DNA of 64,000 nt from Polymorphobacter fuscus (GTDB taxonomy: Bacteria; Pseudomonadota; Alphaproteobacteria; Sphingomonadales; Sphingomonadaceae): assembly GCF_011927825.1 (NCBI RefSeq), contig NZ_JAATJI010000001.1, forward strand, positions 496,001-560,000, written 5' to 3'. The notes beneath the pieces were generated by a model, which saw only the letters and a program-made list of their open reading frames with translations, did no database searches and was not told where the DNA came from. Made by a program: the position numbers and the translations under genes. The first letter of the stretch is position 1; the number at the start of each line of letters is the position of its first letter. Shown here piece by piece: positions 38,637 through 48,183 of the stretch.

Positions 38637-39695
38637 ATGGACCAGCTTGCCGACCTTGAGCAACCGCCGCGTGTATCGCGCCGTATCGCCCCGCCGTTGG
38701 TCGATCCGTTCGGCCGCGCCATCACCTATCTGCGCGTGTCGGTGACCGATCGCTGCGATTTTCGCTGCGTCTATTGCATGTCGGAAGCGATGACCTTCCT
38801 GCCCAAGACCGAGGTTCTCAGCCTTGAAGAGATCGACCGCATCGCATCCGCATTCGTGCGGCGCGGCACGCGCAAGCTGCGCCTCACCGGCGGCGAGCCG
38901 CTGGTCCGGCGCGGGATCCTCGAACTGGTGCGGTCGCTCGGGCGACATCTCGACACCGGTCGGCTCGACGAGCTGACCCTGACCACGAACGGATCGCAGC
39001 TGGCACGATTCGCTGCCGATCTTCATGCTGCCGGGGTGCGACGCGTCAATGTCAGCCTCGATACGCTCGATCCGGACAAATTCGCCGCCATCACGCGCTG
39101 GGGCCGCCTGCCCCAGGTGATCGATGGCATCGCTGCCGCCAGCGCTGCCGGTCTCCATGTCAAGCTCAACATGGTGGCGCTCGCCGGCGTCAACGACGGC
39201 GAAATCGATGCGATGCTGGCCTTTGCCGCGCGCGGCGGCCACGATCTGACGCTGATCGAAACCATGCCGCTCGGCGAAATCGACGGCGATCGTGTCGACC
39301 AGTATCTGCCGCTGTCGCGCGTCCGCGCCGATCTCGAACGGCGCTGGACCCTGCACGACCTGCCCGATGCGACCGGCGGCCCGGCGCGCTACGTCCGCAT
39401 CGGCGAAACCGGCCAGCGGCTGGGCTTCATCACGCCGCTGACCCACAATTTCTGTGAAAGCTGCAACCGGGTGCGGCTGACGGCCACCGGCCAATTGTAC
39501 ATGTGCCTCGGCCAGGACGACGTCGCCGACCTGCGCGCCGTGATCCGCACGCCCGGGAACGGCGACGACGACGACGCGCTCGACCTGGCCCTGAACGAAG
39601 CGATTACCCGCAAGCCCAAGGGCCATGATTTCGTCATCGATCGGCGCTCCGCCACGCCCGCGGTGCGGCGCCACATGAGTGTCACCGGTGGCTGA
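38637..39695 (+). CDS. moaA: GTP 3',8-cyclase MoaA
   Basis: Radical-SAM enzyme of 352 residues for the first step of molybdenum cofactor synthesis. The SAM cluster motif is CDFRCVYC. The second, C-terminal 4Fe-4S site is CESCNRVR with a later Cys in LYMC. The protein ends in Gly-Gly, which is needed for activity. [10 protein letters not shown] and TTNGSQL are family motifs. The ATG at 38637 (MDQLADLEQ) fits relatives better than a GTG at 38592, though neither has a strong ribosome site. It overlaps the NAD kinase start. Confidence 0.93.
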   Translation: MDQLADLEQPPRVSRRIAPPLVDPFGRAITYLRVSVTDRCDFRCVYCMSEAMTFLPKTEVLSLEEIDRIASAFVRRGTRKLRLTGGEPLVRRGILELVRSLGRHLDTGRLDELTLTTNGSQLARFAADLHAAGVRRVNVSLDTLDPDKFAAITRWGRLPQVIDGIAAASAAGLHVKLNMVALAGVNDGEIDAMLAFAARGGHDLTLIETMPLGEIDGDRVDQYLPLSRVRADLERRWTLHDLPDATGGPARYVRIGETGQRLGFITPLTHNFCESCNRVRLTATGQLYMCLGQDDVADLRAVIRTPGNGDDDDALDLALNEAITRKPKGHDFVIDRRSATPAVRRHMSVTGG

Positions 39696-40461
39696 TCCGC
39701 GACTGGCGCTGCTGGTGTCCGAATCCGACATTGCCGAAGCCGCCGGCCAGTCGCTGCGCGAACGCTATGCGTTCGTGCCGGTCGCCGACGCCGATGTCGT
39801 GATCGCGCTCGGCGGGGACGGTTTCCTGCTGCACACGCTCCACGAGGCGCTGCTTGCCAGCAACCCGAAGCCGGTGTTCGGCATGAACCGCGGCACCGTC
39901 GGCTTCATGATGAACGAGTTCGACGACCAGGACCTTGTCGCGCGCATCGCCTCGGCGCGCACCTTCGACCTGCACCCCCTGCTGATGACGGCGGAAACCG
40001 TCGGCGGCGAAATCGTGACCTCACCGGCGATCAACGAAGTGTCGCTGCTGCGCGAAACCCGCCAGGCGGCCAAGATCGAGATCGCCATCGACGGCAAGGT
40101 GCGGATGGAGGAGCTGATCTGCGATGGCGTCCTCGTCGCCACGCCGGCCGGCTCGACGGCCTATAATCTGTCGGCCAACGGCCCCATCTTGCCGCTGCAG
40201 GCCGATCTCCTGGCGCTGACTCCGCTCAGCCCGTTTCGCCCCCGGCGCTGGCGCGGCGCCCTGCTGCCCCAGGCCAGCGTCATCGAGTTCCGAATCCGCG
40301 AGGCGCGCAAGCGCCCGGTGTCCGCCGTTGCCGACCAGCGCGAGGTCCGCGATGTCGACGTCGTCCGCGTCGTCACCGACAAATCGATCCGCCTGCAACT
40401 GATGTTCGACCCCGGCTACGCCCTTGATGACCGCATCGTCGCCGAACAGTTTTCGGTCTGA
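39679..40461 (+). CDS. nadK: NAD kinase
   Basis: Makes NADP from NAD and ATP. It has 260 residues from the GTG at 39679; a GTG at 39688 is equally plausible. Motifs are [13 protein letters not shown] (the GGDG loop), [20 protein letters not shown], and [21 protein letters not shown]. The usual family length is 255-300, so it is on the short side, typical of alphaproteobacteria. It overlaps the 3' end of moaA by up to 17 bases. Confidence 0.94.
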   Translation: MSPVADPRLALLVSESDIAEAAGQSLRERYAFVPVADADVVIALGGDGFLLHTLHEALLASNPKPVFGMNRGTVGFMMNEFDDQDLVARIASARTFDLHPLLMTAETVGGEIVTSPAINEVSLLRETRQAAKIEIAIDGKVRMEELICDGVLVATPAGSTAYNLSANGPILPLQADLLALTPLSPFRPRRWRGALLPQASVIEFRIREARKRPVSAVADQREVRDVDVVRVVTDKSIRLQLMFDPGYALDDRIVAEQFSV

Positions 40462-40484
40462 TTGCATCCGCACGCGAAAGTCGC

Positions 40485-40513
40485 TTGCCGCCGTCCGATA
40501 GCCTCGCTATAGC
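40485..40513 (+). promoter_or_regulatory. Sigma-70 promoter of tRNA-Asn
   Basis: TTGCCG at 40485-40490 and TATAGC at 40508-40513 are separated by exactly 17 bases. The tRNA begins 15 bases after the -10 element, which fits a short leader. Confidence 0.7.
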
Positions 40514-40527
40514 CGCGCCCTTGCTGT

Positions 40528-40602
40528 TCCTCGGTAGCTCAGCGGTAGAGCATTCGACTGTTAATCGAATGGTCGCAGGTTCGAATCCTGCCCGGGGAGC
40601 CA
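40528..40602 (+). tRNA. tRNA-Asn (anticodon GTT), CCA encoded
   Basis: A 75-base cloverleaf. The acceptor arms TCCTCGG and CCGGGGA pair with one G-U. The D loop contains AGCTCAGCGGTAGAGC, the anticodon arm reads CGACTGTTAATCG with GTT, and the T arm contains GGTTCGAATCC. The discriminator is G and the terminal CCA is encoded. It converges on the VIT-family gene. Confidence 0.97.
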
Positions 40603-40640
40603 ATTTTCTGGCAGGCATCCATCTGGCCGCGGCGTCGCCG

Positions 40641-41333
40641 TCAGACCACGGCGCCGAACAGGTGGCCGATACCCGCGGTGATCGCCATCGCCAGCGCCCC
40701 CCAGAAGGTCACGCGCAGCATCGGTCGGCCGATACCGGCACCGCCGGCGCGCGCGCCCACCGCCCCCAGCAGCGCCAGGAACAACAGCGAGGCGATCGCG
40801 ACTCCGGTCACGATCCCGGCCTGCGGAAGCAGCGCGGCGACCGCCAGCGGCAACGCCGCGCCGACGGTGAACGACAGCGCCGATGCAATCGCCGCCTGGA
40901 TCGGCCGGGCCGTGGTGAACTCCGAAATGCCCAGCTCGTCGCGGGCGTGCGCGCCGATGGCGTCGTGCGCCATCAACTGCCGCGCCACGGTGGCCGCCGT
41001 CGCCGCATCGAGCCCGCGCGCGCGATAGATGCCGGCCAGCTCGGCATGTTCGCCCGCGTCGTCGCTGGCAAGCTCGATCCGTTCGCGTGCCAGGTCGGCG
41101 GCCTCGGTGTCGGACTGGCTGCTGACCGACACATATTCGCCCGCCGCCATCGACATGGCGCCCGCCACCAGCCCGGCGACGCCTGCCACCAGGATCGCAC
41201 TGCGGTCGCCACTGGCGGCGGCCACGCCGATGATCAGGCTGGCCGTCGAGACGATGCCGTCATTGGCGCCCAGGACCGCCGCCCGCAGCCAGCCGACGCG
41301 CATCATCAGATGGGTTTCCGAATGACGCGACAT
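40641..41333 (-). CDS. VIT1/CCC1-family membrane protein
   Basis: Membrane protein of 230 residues with about five helices, of the family of vacuolar iron/manganese transporters. The first helix reads LRAAVLGANDGIVSTASLIIG, with the family Asp in GANDG, followed by MSMAAGEYVSVSSQSD in the second helix region. The cytosolic metal-binding part has several Glu residues. The ATG at 41333 has AGGAAGG upstream; an in-frame ATG 30 bases earlier has none. It probably moves iron or manganese; direction is unknown. Confidence 0.88.
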   Translation of the reverse strand: MSRHSETHLMMRVGWLRAAVLGANDGIVSTASLIIGVAAASGDRSAILVAGVAGLVAGAMSMAAGEYVSVSSQSDTEAADLARERIELASDDAGEHAELAGIYRARGLDAATAATVARQLMAHDAIGAHARDELGISEFTTARPIQAAIASALSFTVGAALPLAVAALLPQAGIVTGVAIASLLFLALLGAVGARAGGAGIGRPMLRVTFWGALAMAITAGIGHLFGAVV

Positions 41334-41359
41334 GGTCCGGCCTTCCTGCCCCGTTGCGG

Positions 41360-41755
41360 TCAAGCCGTGACCAGCGCCGCCACCAGCATGACAAGCCCGG
41401 CAAAGCTCGCCAGCCAGACGATCGACCGCACCATGCGGACACCGAAGGCGTACAGCGGCACATAGGCCACCCGCCCCCAGAAATACAGCTGCGCCCCAAG
41501 CACCGTCGCGGCGGTCGAAATGCCCAGCACATGCAGCCCGAGCACCGCCGCGACGAACAGCGGCAGAGTTTCATAAAGATTGGCCTGGGCCCGGTTCAAC
41601 CGTTCGGCGATCGGCGACAGCGGCGGCATCGCCTCGTCGCGCGGCCCGGTGTTCCACTTGATGCCATATTGCCCGGTGCGCGCCGCATCGAACGCGAAAA
41701 TCTGCACGATCGCCAGCACCAGCGACAGTGCCATCATCCTCAATTCCACGGTCAT
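41360..41755 (-). CDS. MAPEG-family membrane protein
   Basis: Membrane protein of 131 residues with four helices. TVELRMMALSLVLAIVQIF is the first helix, and the middle has ERLNRAQANLYETLPLFVAAV, the glutathione-S-transferase-like MAPEG hallmark (ER-x-x-x-A-x-x-N-x-x-E). It ends VMLVAALVTA. The ATG at 41755 follows a GGGGGAAA site; the open frame before it is not conserved. The substrate is unknown. It is upstream of, and in the same direction as, the VIT-family gene. Confidence 0.85.
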   Translation of the reverse strand: MTVELRMMALSLVLAIVQIFAFDAARTGQYGIKWNTGPRDEAMPPLSPIAERLNRAQANLYETLPLFVAAVLGLHVLGISTAATVLGAQLYFWGRVAYVPLYAFGVRMVRSIVWLASFAGLVMLVAALVTA

Positions 41756-41925
41756 GGTCGTTTCCCCCTGCCCGCGGATCCGGTGCATGCCGGCGCCGGG
41801 CATCCCACCATGGCGCCGCGCCGTCCGGCTGACAACAATTGCCGTGAAAACGATCGGCAGGGCATAATAAACTTGCGCGTGCCCGCCGCACTGCACAGTA
41901 TCGGGGGGCAGCAACGGGAGCAGGA

Positions 41926-43389
41926 ATGGCAGCGGTCACCGCCTTTGACGAGATGTACGGCGTCGGCGACGTCTATGGACGGCCCCAAGGCAGCGAAGGC
42001 GACGTCAGCGCCGCCTATCGGTCGATCCAGCTCTGGCTGGACCAGAGCCCGCCCGATCTGATGGCGGCGCGCCGACGCCAGGCCGAGCTGTTCTTTCGCC
42101 GCATCGGCATCACCTTTGCCGTCTATGGCGACCCGGACGCTGCCGAGCGGCTGATCCCGTTCGATATCGTGCCGCGCATCCTGGCGCGGTCCGAATGGGA
42201 CGGCATGGAAAAGGGCCTGAAACAGCGGGTCACCGCGCTCAACGCCTTTCTGGCCGATGTCTATGGCCCGCGCGACATCCTGCGCGCCGGCATCGTCCCC
42301 GAGGATCTGGTGCTGCAGAACCCCGGCTATTGCCTGCAGATGGCGGGGCGCAAGCCGCCGGGCGGCGTCTGGACGCACATCGCCGGCATCGACCTCGTCC
42401 GCACCGGCCCCGATGAATTCTATGTGCTGGAAGACAACGCCCGCACCCCGTCGGGGGTCTCGTACATGCTCGAAAACCGCGAGGTGATGCTCAAGCTGGT
42501 GCCCGAGCTGTTCGACAAGGTGAAGGTCGCGCCGGTTGAAACCTATCCCGAAATGCTACTCGAAACGCTGGCGTCGGTCAGTCCGCGGGCCGGGCGCGGC
42601 GGCGGCGCGCCAGTATGTGTCCTGCTCACCCCCGGCCGCCACAACAGCGCCTTTTACGAACATAGCTTCCTTGCCGACAAGCTCGGCATCGAACTGGTCG
42701 AAGGCTCGGACCTGTTCGTGCGCGACGATATCGTCTTCATGCGCACCACCGAAGGGCCGGAACGCGTCGATGTCATCTACCGCCGCCTCGACGATGATTT
42801 CATCGATCCGCTGGCCTTCAACCCGACGTCGATGCTCGGCGTTCCGGGGCTGATGGCGGCCTATTCGCAAGGCAATGTGACGCTCGCCAACGCCGTCGGG
42901 ACCGGGATCGCCGACGACAAGGCGATCTATTCCTACATGCCGGAGATCGTCCGCTTCTACACCGGCGAGGAACCGATCCTGAAGAACGTCCCGACCTGGC
43001 GCTGCCGCGAGCCGGAGGCGCTGGGCTATGTCCTCGATCACCTCGCCGAGCTCGTCGTCAAGGAAGTCGACGGTTCGGGCGGCTATGGTATGCTGATCGG
43101 CCCTCATGCGCCGCAGGCGACGCTGGCGGCGTTCGCGGCCAAGTTGAAGGCGCATCCGGAAAAGTTCATTGCCCAGCCGACGCTGGCGCTGTCGACCTGC
43201 CCGACCGCCACCGACGCCGGCATCGCAGCCCGCCATGTCGACCTGCGGCCGTTCGTGCTGACCGGCCGCAACGGCAGCCACATCGTTCCCGGCGGCCTGA
43301 CCCGGGTCGCCATGACTCCGGGGTCGCTGGTCGTCAATTCAAGCCAGGGCGGCGGCACCAAGGACACCTGGGTGATCGATGACGCATAA
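41926..43389 (+). CDS. Circularly permuted ATP-grasp type 2 protein (Anbu cluster)
   Basis: Protein of 487 residues matching the DUF404/DUF407 circularly permuted ATP-grasp family, with no fixed biochemical role known. Signature segments are FYVLEDNARTPSGVSYMLENR (the conserved N-A-R-T-P-S-G run) and PEKFIAQPTLALSTCP. The C-terminal part holds KEVDGSGGYGM, the grasp loop. ATP-grasp enzymes usually form carboxylate-amine bonds, which suggests peptide ligation. It starts the four-gene cluster leading to Anbu; a 30-base gap separates it from the alpha-E gene. Confidence 0.88.
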   Translation: MAAVTAFDEMYGVGDVYGRPQGSEGDVSAAYRSIQLWLDQSPPDLMAARRRQAELFFRRIGITFAVYGDPDAAERLIPFDIVPRILARSEWDGMEKGLKQRVTALNAFLADVYGPRDILRAGIVPEDLVLQNPGYCLQMAGRKPPGGVWTHIAGIDLVRTGPDEFYVLEDNARTPSGVSYMLENREVMLKLVPELFDKVKVAPVETYPEMLLETLASVSPRAGRGGGAPVCVLLTPGRHNSAFYEHSFLADKLGIELVEGSDLFVRDDIVFMRTTEGPERVDVIYRRLDDDFIDPLAFNPTSMLGVPGLMAAYSQGNVTLANAVGTGIADDKAIYSYMPEIVRFYTGEEPILKNVPTWRCREPEALGYVLDHLAELVVKEVDGSGGYGMLIGPHAPQATLAAFAAKLKAHPEKFIAQPTLALSTCPTATDAGIAARHVDLRPFVLTGRNGSHIVPGGLTRVAMTPGSLVVNSSQGGGTKDTWVIDDA

Positions 43390-43419
43390 TCCCCTTTCGC
43401 CCTGCTTCGGAGCGACCCC

Positions 43420-44361
43420 TTGCTGAGCCGTACCGCCTCCAACCTGTTCTGGATGGGCCGCTATCTCGAACGCGCCGATTTTACCGCGCGGCTGATCGAG
43501 GCGACGCAGCGGCTGTCCGCGCTACCGTCCTCCTATGGCGGTGCCGGCAACGCCTGGGAATCGGCGCTTGCCGCGACCTGGATGACCCAGGCCTATGGCG
43601 AGCGCGGCCTGTCGGTCGACGAACACAGCGTCAGCGAGTTTCTCACCCTCGATCCCGGCAATCCGTCGTCGATCCGGTCGTGCCTCGAAGTCGCGCGCGC
43701 CAACGCTCGCACCGTCCGCACTGCACTGACCGAGGAAGGCTGGGAGGCGATCAACTCCGCCTGGCTCGAAATCGCCCGCTACGGGACCAGCCTCGACGGC
43801 CGCGAAACGCTCGGGCCGCTGCTCGACCTCGTCAAGCACGCCATTTCGGCGTTCGAGGGCGCCGCGCAGCGGACGATGTTGCGCGGGGATGCCTTCTGGT
43901 TCGTCAACATGGGGTCGGCGATCGAACGTGCCGACAATTCGGCGCGGCTGCTCGATGTCAAATATCACCTGTTGCTGCCGCGCGGCGAAAGCGTCGGCGG
44001 CAGCCTCGATTATTTCCAGTGGACCACCATCCTGCGCACCGTGTCGGCGATGACCGCCTATCGCTGGGTCTATCGCGACAGCGTCAAACCCTGGCTGGTC
44101 GCCGACCTGCTCATCCTCAACCGCCAGATGCCGCGCAGCCTCGCCTCCTGCTATGACGAGATCCTGCGCCATCTCGACCTGCTCGCTGCCCATTCGGGCA
44201 AGCGCGGCGCCGCGCACCGGCTCGCCGCCGCCGGCCACGCCCGGCTGACCGGCTGCGACATCGACGCCATCTTCACACGGGGTCTCCACGAGTTCCTGAC
44301 CCAGTTCATCACCGACAACAACAAGCTGGGCGAAGCCATCGCCGAGCAATATCTCTTCTAG
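43420..44361 (+). CDS. Alpha-E domain protein (Anbu cluster)
   Basis: All-helical protein of 313 residues with the alpha-E (DUF403) signature at the N-terminus: LSRTASNLFWMGRYLERAD. It has no known catalytic residues and is nearly always encoded beside the ATP-grasp partner above. The start is a TTG at 43420, preceded by GGAG ten bases away, and the conserved sequence begins at once, so this rare start is likely right. It ends eight bases before the transglutaminase-like gene. Confidence 0.88.
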   Translation: MLSRTASNLFWMGRYLERADFTARLIEATQRLSALPSSYGGAGNAWESALAATWMTQAYGERGLSVDEHSVSEFLTLDPGNPSSIRSCLEVARANARTVRTALTEEGWEAINSAWLEIARYGTSLDGRETLGPLLDLVKHAISAFEGAAQRTMLRGDAFWFVNMGSAIERADNSARLLDVKYHLLLPRGESVGGSLDYFQWTTILRTVSAMTAYRWVYRDSVKPWLVADLLILNRQMPRSLASCYDEILRHLDLLAAHSGKRGAAHRLAAAGHARLTGCDIDAIFTRGLHEFLTQFITDNNKLGEAIAEQYLF

Positions 44362-44369
44362 GCCCGCCC

Positions 44370-45215
44370 ATGCGCATCCGCGTCGACTATTCCACCTCCT
44401 ATGATTATTCGTCGCTCGCCAGCGACGTCGTCCAACTGCTGCGCGTCGAACCCTGCGGCCATGATGGCCAGCATGTCCTGCACTGGCGGCTCGACACCGA
44501 TGTCGATGGCCGCCTGCGCCGCTCGCACGACAGTTTCGGCAATGTCACCCACATGTTCTACGCCGACCAGCCGCTGCGTCGGCTGACGCTGCATGTCTCC
44601 GGCGAAGTCGATACCTGGGACCGGGGCGGCGTGGTATCGGGGGCCGCCGAGCCGCTGCCGCCGAGTGTCTTCCTGCGCACGACGCCGCTCAGCACGCCCG
44701 ACGCCGCCATCATGGCGCTGGGGCGCGAATGCCGCGACGACAATCCGCTAAACACCTGCCACAATCTGACCCTGGCGCTCTATGGCGGCATGGCCTTCGA
44801 TGCCGATGTCACGCATGCCCATACCGACGCCATTCACGCCTTCCAGCTCAGCGCCGGCGTCTGCCAGGATTACAGCCACATCTTCCTCGCCGCCGCGCGC
44901 GGACTCGGCATTCCGGCGCGCTATGTCTCGGGCCATCTGCTCCGCGCCGACGGGCTGGTGGTGCAACCCGCCGGCCATGCCTGGGTGGAAGCGCTGATCC
45001 CCGACCTCGGCTGGGTCGGTTTCGACCCCACCAACGGCATGGCGACGACCGAATCCTATCTGCGCGTCGCCGTCGGCCTCGACTATCTCGACGCTGCCCC
45101 GGTCCGTGGCGCACGGCGCGGTGGCGGCGCCGAAACGCTGATCGTCAGCGTCAAGACGCAGGATCCGTTCAGCCCGCCGCCGCAGGACCAGGCGCAATCG
45201 CAATCCCAGTCATGA
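44370..45215 (+). CDS. Transglutaminase-like protein (Anbu cluster)
   Basis: Protein of 281 residues with an N-terminal beta domain and a transglutaminase/protease-like core. The papain-like triad is visible: Cys165 in SAGVCQDYSH, His203 in PAGHAWVEAL and Asp219 in WVGFDPTNG. The tail is a Gln/Ser-rich repeat (QSQSQS). In relatives this class is a thiol protease or acyltransferase. It is coupled to the next gene: its stop overlaps an in-frame ATG, although the better start of that gene is 50 bases on. Confidence 0.9.
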   Translation: MRIRVDYSTSYDYSSLASDVVQLLRVEPCGHDGQHVLHWRLDTDVDGRLRRSHDSFGNVTHMFYADQPLRRLTLHVSGEVDTWDRGGVVSGAAEPLPPSVFLRTTPLSTPDAAIMALGRECRDDNPLNTCHNLTLALYGGMAFDADVTHAHTDAIHAFQLSAGVCQDYSHIFLAAARGLGIPARYVSGHLLRADGLVVQPAGHAWVEALIPDLGWVGFDPTNGMATTESYLRVAVGLDYLDAAPVRGARRGGGAETLIVSVKTQDPFSPPPQDQAQSQSQS

Positions 45216-45265
45216 GCGACACCGATGCCAGCCAGCACAACCAGTTCAGCGCGGAGGCTTCAGCG

Positions 45266-46027
45266 ATGACCTATTGCATCGGGATCCTGGTCCGCGAAGG
45301 CCTGGTCATGATGGCCGATACCCGCACCAACGCCGGCGTCGACAATATCTCGACCTACCGCAAGCTGCGCGTGCTCGAAAGCGGTCCCGGGCGCGTTATC
45401 GTCGCCTGTTCGGCCGGCAGCCTTTCGGTCACGCAGAGCGCGCTCAGCCGGGTCGAACTCGGCGTGCTGATGCCCGACACGGGCAAGATGGAGATGCTGG
45501 CGACCGCGCCGACGGTGTTCCGCAGCGCGCAGATCGTCGGCCAGGCGTTGTCCGACGCCAAGGCGTCGATCGACGCCGTCGTCAAGGACGACAATGTCCG
45601 CACCGATGCCTCGCTGCTGCTGGCCGGTTCGATCGACGGGCGCCGGCCGCGGCTGTTCCTGATCTATGGCGCCGGCAATTTCATCGAATGCCAGGCCGAT
45701 ACGCCGTTCCTGCAGATCGGCGAGCTGAAATACGGCAAGCCGGTGCTCGACCGCATGATCAATTATGAAACGCCGATGGCCGAGGCGATCAAGGTCGGGC
45801 TGATCTCCTTCAGCTCGACGATGCGGTCCAACCTGGCCGTCGGCCTGCCGATCGACCTCGTCACCATTCGCAGCGGCGTGTCCAGCCTCGAACTGCTCCA
45901 CCGCATCGAGGCCGACGACACCTATTATCATGAAATCAACGACCGCTGGTCGAACGCGCTGCGCGCCGCGGCTGCTGCAATCCCGCTGCCGCAATATGCC
46001 AGCCAGCCCGACCGCGCCCGCGACTGA
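45266..46027 (+). CDS. Anbu-type proteasome-like protease
   Basis: N-terminal nucleophile hydrolase of 253 residues, related to proteasome beta subunits and HslV, known as Anbu or BPH. The start at 45266 (MTYCIG) was chosen because GGAGG lies eight bases upstream and because Thr2 must become the new N-terminus to be the nucleophile. Key strands are ADTRTNAGVDNISTYRKLR and VACSAGSLSVTQ. An upstream ATG at 45212 overlaps the previous stop but would bury the Thr under 18 residues. Anbu has been purified as a self-compartmentalised ring in other bacteria; its substrates are unknown. The neighbours suggest a peptide ligation/cleavage pathway. Confidence 0.9.
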   Translation: MTYCIGILVREGLVMMADTRTNAGVDNISTYRKLRVLESGPGRVIVACSAGSLSVTQSALSRVELGVLMPDTGKMEMLATAPTVFRSAQIVGQALSDAKASIDAVVKDDNVRTDASLLLAGSIDGRRPRLFLIYGAGNFIECQADTPFLQIGELKYGKPVLDRMINYETPMAEAIKVGLISFSSTMRSNLAVGLPIDLVTIRSGVSSLELLHRIEADDTYYHEINDRWSNALRAAAAAIPLPQYASQPDRARD

Positions 46028-46045
46028 CGCCGTGCGTATCGCCGA

Positions 46046-47254
46046 TCAGGCGGCGCGCATCGGATCGAGCGCCGCGTCGCCGGCATTGGTCGTGCGGCGC
46101 AGCCACAGCATGACGGCCAGCACCAGCCCGATACCGGCAATGCCCGTCATCGCCAGATAGCCCGGCGCGCCCAGCCGGTCGTACAGCGGCCCCGAAATCA
46201 GCACGGCCGCGGCATAGGTCGGCGCATTGGCCAGCCCCATGTAGATCATCTGCGCCGTCGGCGCCCGGTCGTCGCCATGGATGGTCTGGATGAAGCGCAT
46301 GCCGCCGAGGAAGGTCGCGGCAAAGCTGAGCGAATGCAGCAGTTGCAGCGGGATCAGCACCGCGAACGGCGGCAGCGCCGCCAGCGCCGTCCAGCGGATC
46401 ACCGCGCCGATGCCGCCAGCGACGATCAGCGTTTCGGGGCGGAAGCGCGCCGACCAGTTGCCGAGGAACATCAGGAAGCCGACCTCGGCGAGCGTGCCGA
46501 CGTTCCACAGCATGGAAATTTCCTTCGACGACATCCCCTGCTGGTTCGCCCAGACCAGCGACCCCGATGTATAGAGAAAGCCGGCGCTCGCCTGGATCAA
46601 GCCGGCGGCAAAGATGAACAGCGCGAAATTGGGGTTGCGCAGCATCCCCAGGCCGGACGAAAGCCGCTCCCCGAACGGCTGGGCGATTTCGGCCCGTGCC
46701 AGCACCGGTTCCCGCGGCATCCAGGCGCTGCCGGCGATCATCATGGCCGAAATCACCAGCATGAAACCCCAGATCGGCCAGAAGCTGCCCGTCCAGTCGT
46801 TGAGCACGCCGACCACGGTCGTGCCGACGACGAAGGCCGCCGACGCCAGGCCGCGCGCGATGCCATAGCTGGGCTTGCCGGTCCGCGTCAGTCGCAGCAA
46901 CGCGGTTTCCACCACCGGCAACAGCCCCCAATAGGCGATGTCGAGGATCAGGATCACGGCAAAGACCGCAACGAAGCTTTCGAGGAAATACAGCGCCGCG
47001 AAGCCGGCGGTGAGCAGGATGGTGAACATGAACAGCGGCGCCCGCCGGTCGCTGCGCCCGTCCGCCCAGGCCGCCGTCAACGGGCCGGCCAAGGCCCGGC
47101 TGAACCCGGCGATGGCGAGGACCACCCCGATTTCCGCCCCGGTAAAGCCGTGTTCCTTCTCCAGCCACAGCGGCAGGAAGGGGATGAGACAACCGAAACC
47201 CGCAAAGAACAAGCAGGCGAGCAGGGTCGACCGGACGGCGGGGGACGCGTTCAA
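46046..47254 (-). CDS. MFS transporter, PPP/HcaT-like
   Basis: Membrane protein of 402 residues with twelve predicted helices of the major facilitator superfamily, MFS_1-like branch related to the phenylpropionate permease HcaT. GCLIPFLPLWLEKEHGFTG at the start and AWADGRSDRRAPLF (the conserved loop 2-3) support this. The exported or imported compound cannot be told. It converges on Anbu with an 18-base gap and diverges from an SDR gene. Confidence 0.85.
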   Translation of the reverse strand: MNASPAVRSTLLACLFFAGFGCLIPFLPLWLEKEHGFTGAEIGVVLAIAGFSRALAGPLTAAWADGRSDRRAPLFMFTILLTAGFAALYFLESFVAVFAVILILDIAYWGLLPVVETALLRLTRTGKPSYGIARGLASAAFVVGTTVVGVLNDWTGSFWPIWGFMLVISAMMIAGSAWMPREPVLARAEIAQPFGERLSSGLGMLRNPNFALFIFAAGLIQASAGFLYTSGSLVWANQQGMSSKEISMLWNVGTLAEVGFLMFLGNWSARFRPETLIVAGGIGAVIRWTALAALPPFAVLIPLQLLHSLSFAATFLGGMRFIQTIHGDDRAPTAQMIYMGLANAPTYAAAVLISGPLYDRLGAPGYLAMTGIAGIGLVLAVMLWLRRTTNAGDAALDPMRAA

Positions 47255-47329
47255 ATGGCTGCTCCGGGGCAGGCTTGCCCCCTGCCCCTCTACTCGCTTA
47301 CGAAGGGTCCAAAATCAAGGGGACGGACA

Positions 47330-48106
47330 ATGGCACAACCAGCACTTTTCGACCTGACTGGACAGACCGCGCTGATCACCGGGTCATCCAAGGGCATCGG
47401 CAAGGCGATCGCCCATCGCATGGCCGAACATGGCGCCAACGTCATCGTCAGCAGTCGCAAGGCCGATGTCTGCGACGCGGCGGTGGCAGAGATCAACGCC
47501 GCCGTCGGCCGCGATGCCGCCTTCGCCATTCCGGCCAACATCGCCGACAAGGCCAGCCTCCAGGCGCTCGTCGACAAGACCATCGCCAAGTTCGGCCAGA
47601 TCGATCACCTCGTCTGCAACGCGGCGTCGAACCCCTATTTCGGCCCGCAGGACGGCATCAGCGACGAACAGTTCAGCAAGATCCTGCAGAACAACATCGT
47701 CTCCAACCACTGGCTGGTCACCATGGTCGCCCCGGCGATGCGCGCCCGGCGCGAAGGCACCATCACCATCATTTCCTCGGTCGGCGGGCTGAAGGCTTCC
47801 ACCGTCATCGGCGCCTATTGCATATCGAAGGCCGCCGACATGCAGTTGGCGCGCAACCTGGCGGCCGAATTCGGCCCCGACAATGTCCGCGTCAACTGCA
47901 TCGCCCCCGGCCTCATCAAGACCGATTTCGCCAAGGCGCTGTGGGATAACCCCGATATCCTGAAATCCTCGACGAGCACCGCGCCGCTGCGCCGTATCGG
48001 CATTCCGGACGAAATCGCCGGCATGGCGGTCCTGCTTGCCGGCAAGGCCGGCGGGTTCGCCACCGGGCAATGCTTCGTCATCGACGGCGGCGCGACAATC
48101 GCCTGA
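47330..48106 (+). CDS. Short-chain dehydrogenase/reductase
   Basis: Oxidoreductase of 258 residues. The cofactor loop is TGSSKGIGKA, NAAS replaces NNAG, and the triad residues are in ISSVGG and YCISK (Ser, Tyr, Lys). SSRKAD after the second strand, with Arg, suggests NADP. The ATG follows AAGGGGACGG. It resembles the mammalian DHRS4-type peroxisomal carbonyl reductases. It is followed by a strong hairpin and the converging SIMPL gene. Confidence 0.87.
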   Translation: MAQPALFDLTGQTALITGSSKGIGKAIAHRMAEHGANVIVSSRKADVCDAAVAEINAAVGRDAAFAIPANIADKASLQALVDKTIAKFGQIDHLVCNAASNPYFGPQDGISDEQFSKILQNNIVSNHWLVTMVAPAMRARREGTITIISSVGGLKASTVIGAYCISKAADMQLARNLAAEFGPDNVRVNCIAPGLIKTDFAKALWDNPDILKSSTSTAPLRRIGIPDEIAGMAVLLAGKAGGFATGQCFVIDGGATIA

Positions 48107-48125
48107 ACCTTCTGGACAGGCCAAC

Positions 48126-48157
48126 GCCGCTGTCGGAGAACCGTACCCGACGGCGGC
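48126..48157. terminator. Long GC hairpin between converging SDR and SIMPL genes
   Basis: An 11-base stem (48126-48136 with 48147-48157, one G-T wobble) and a ten-base loop. It has no T tract, so termination is possible but not certain. Confidence 0.4.
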
Positions 48158-48183
48158 GGGCACCATCGCCCGAGGCGCAGCGC

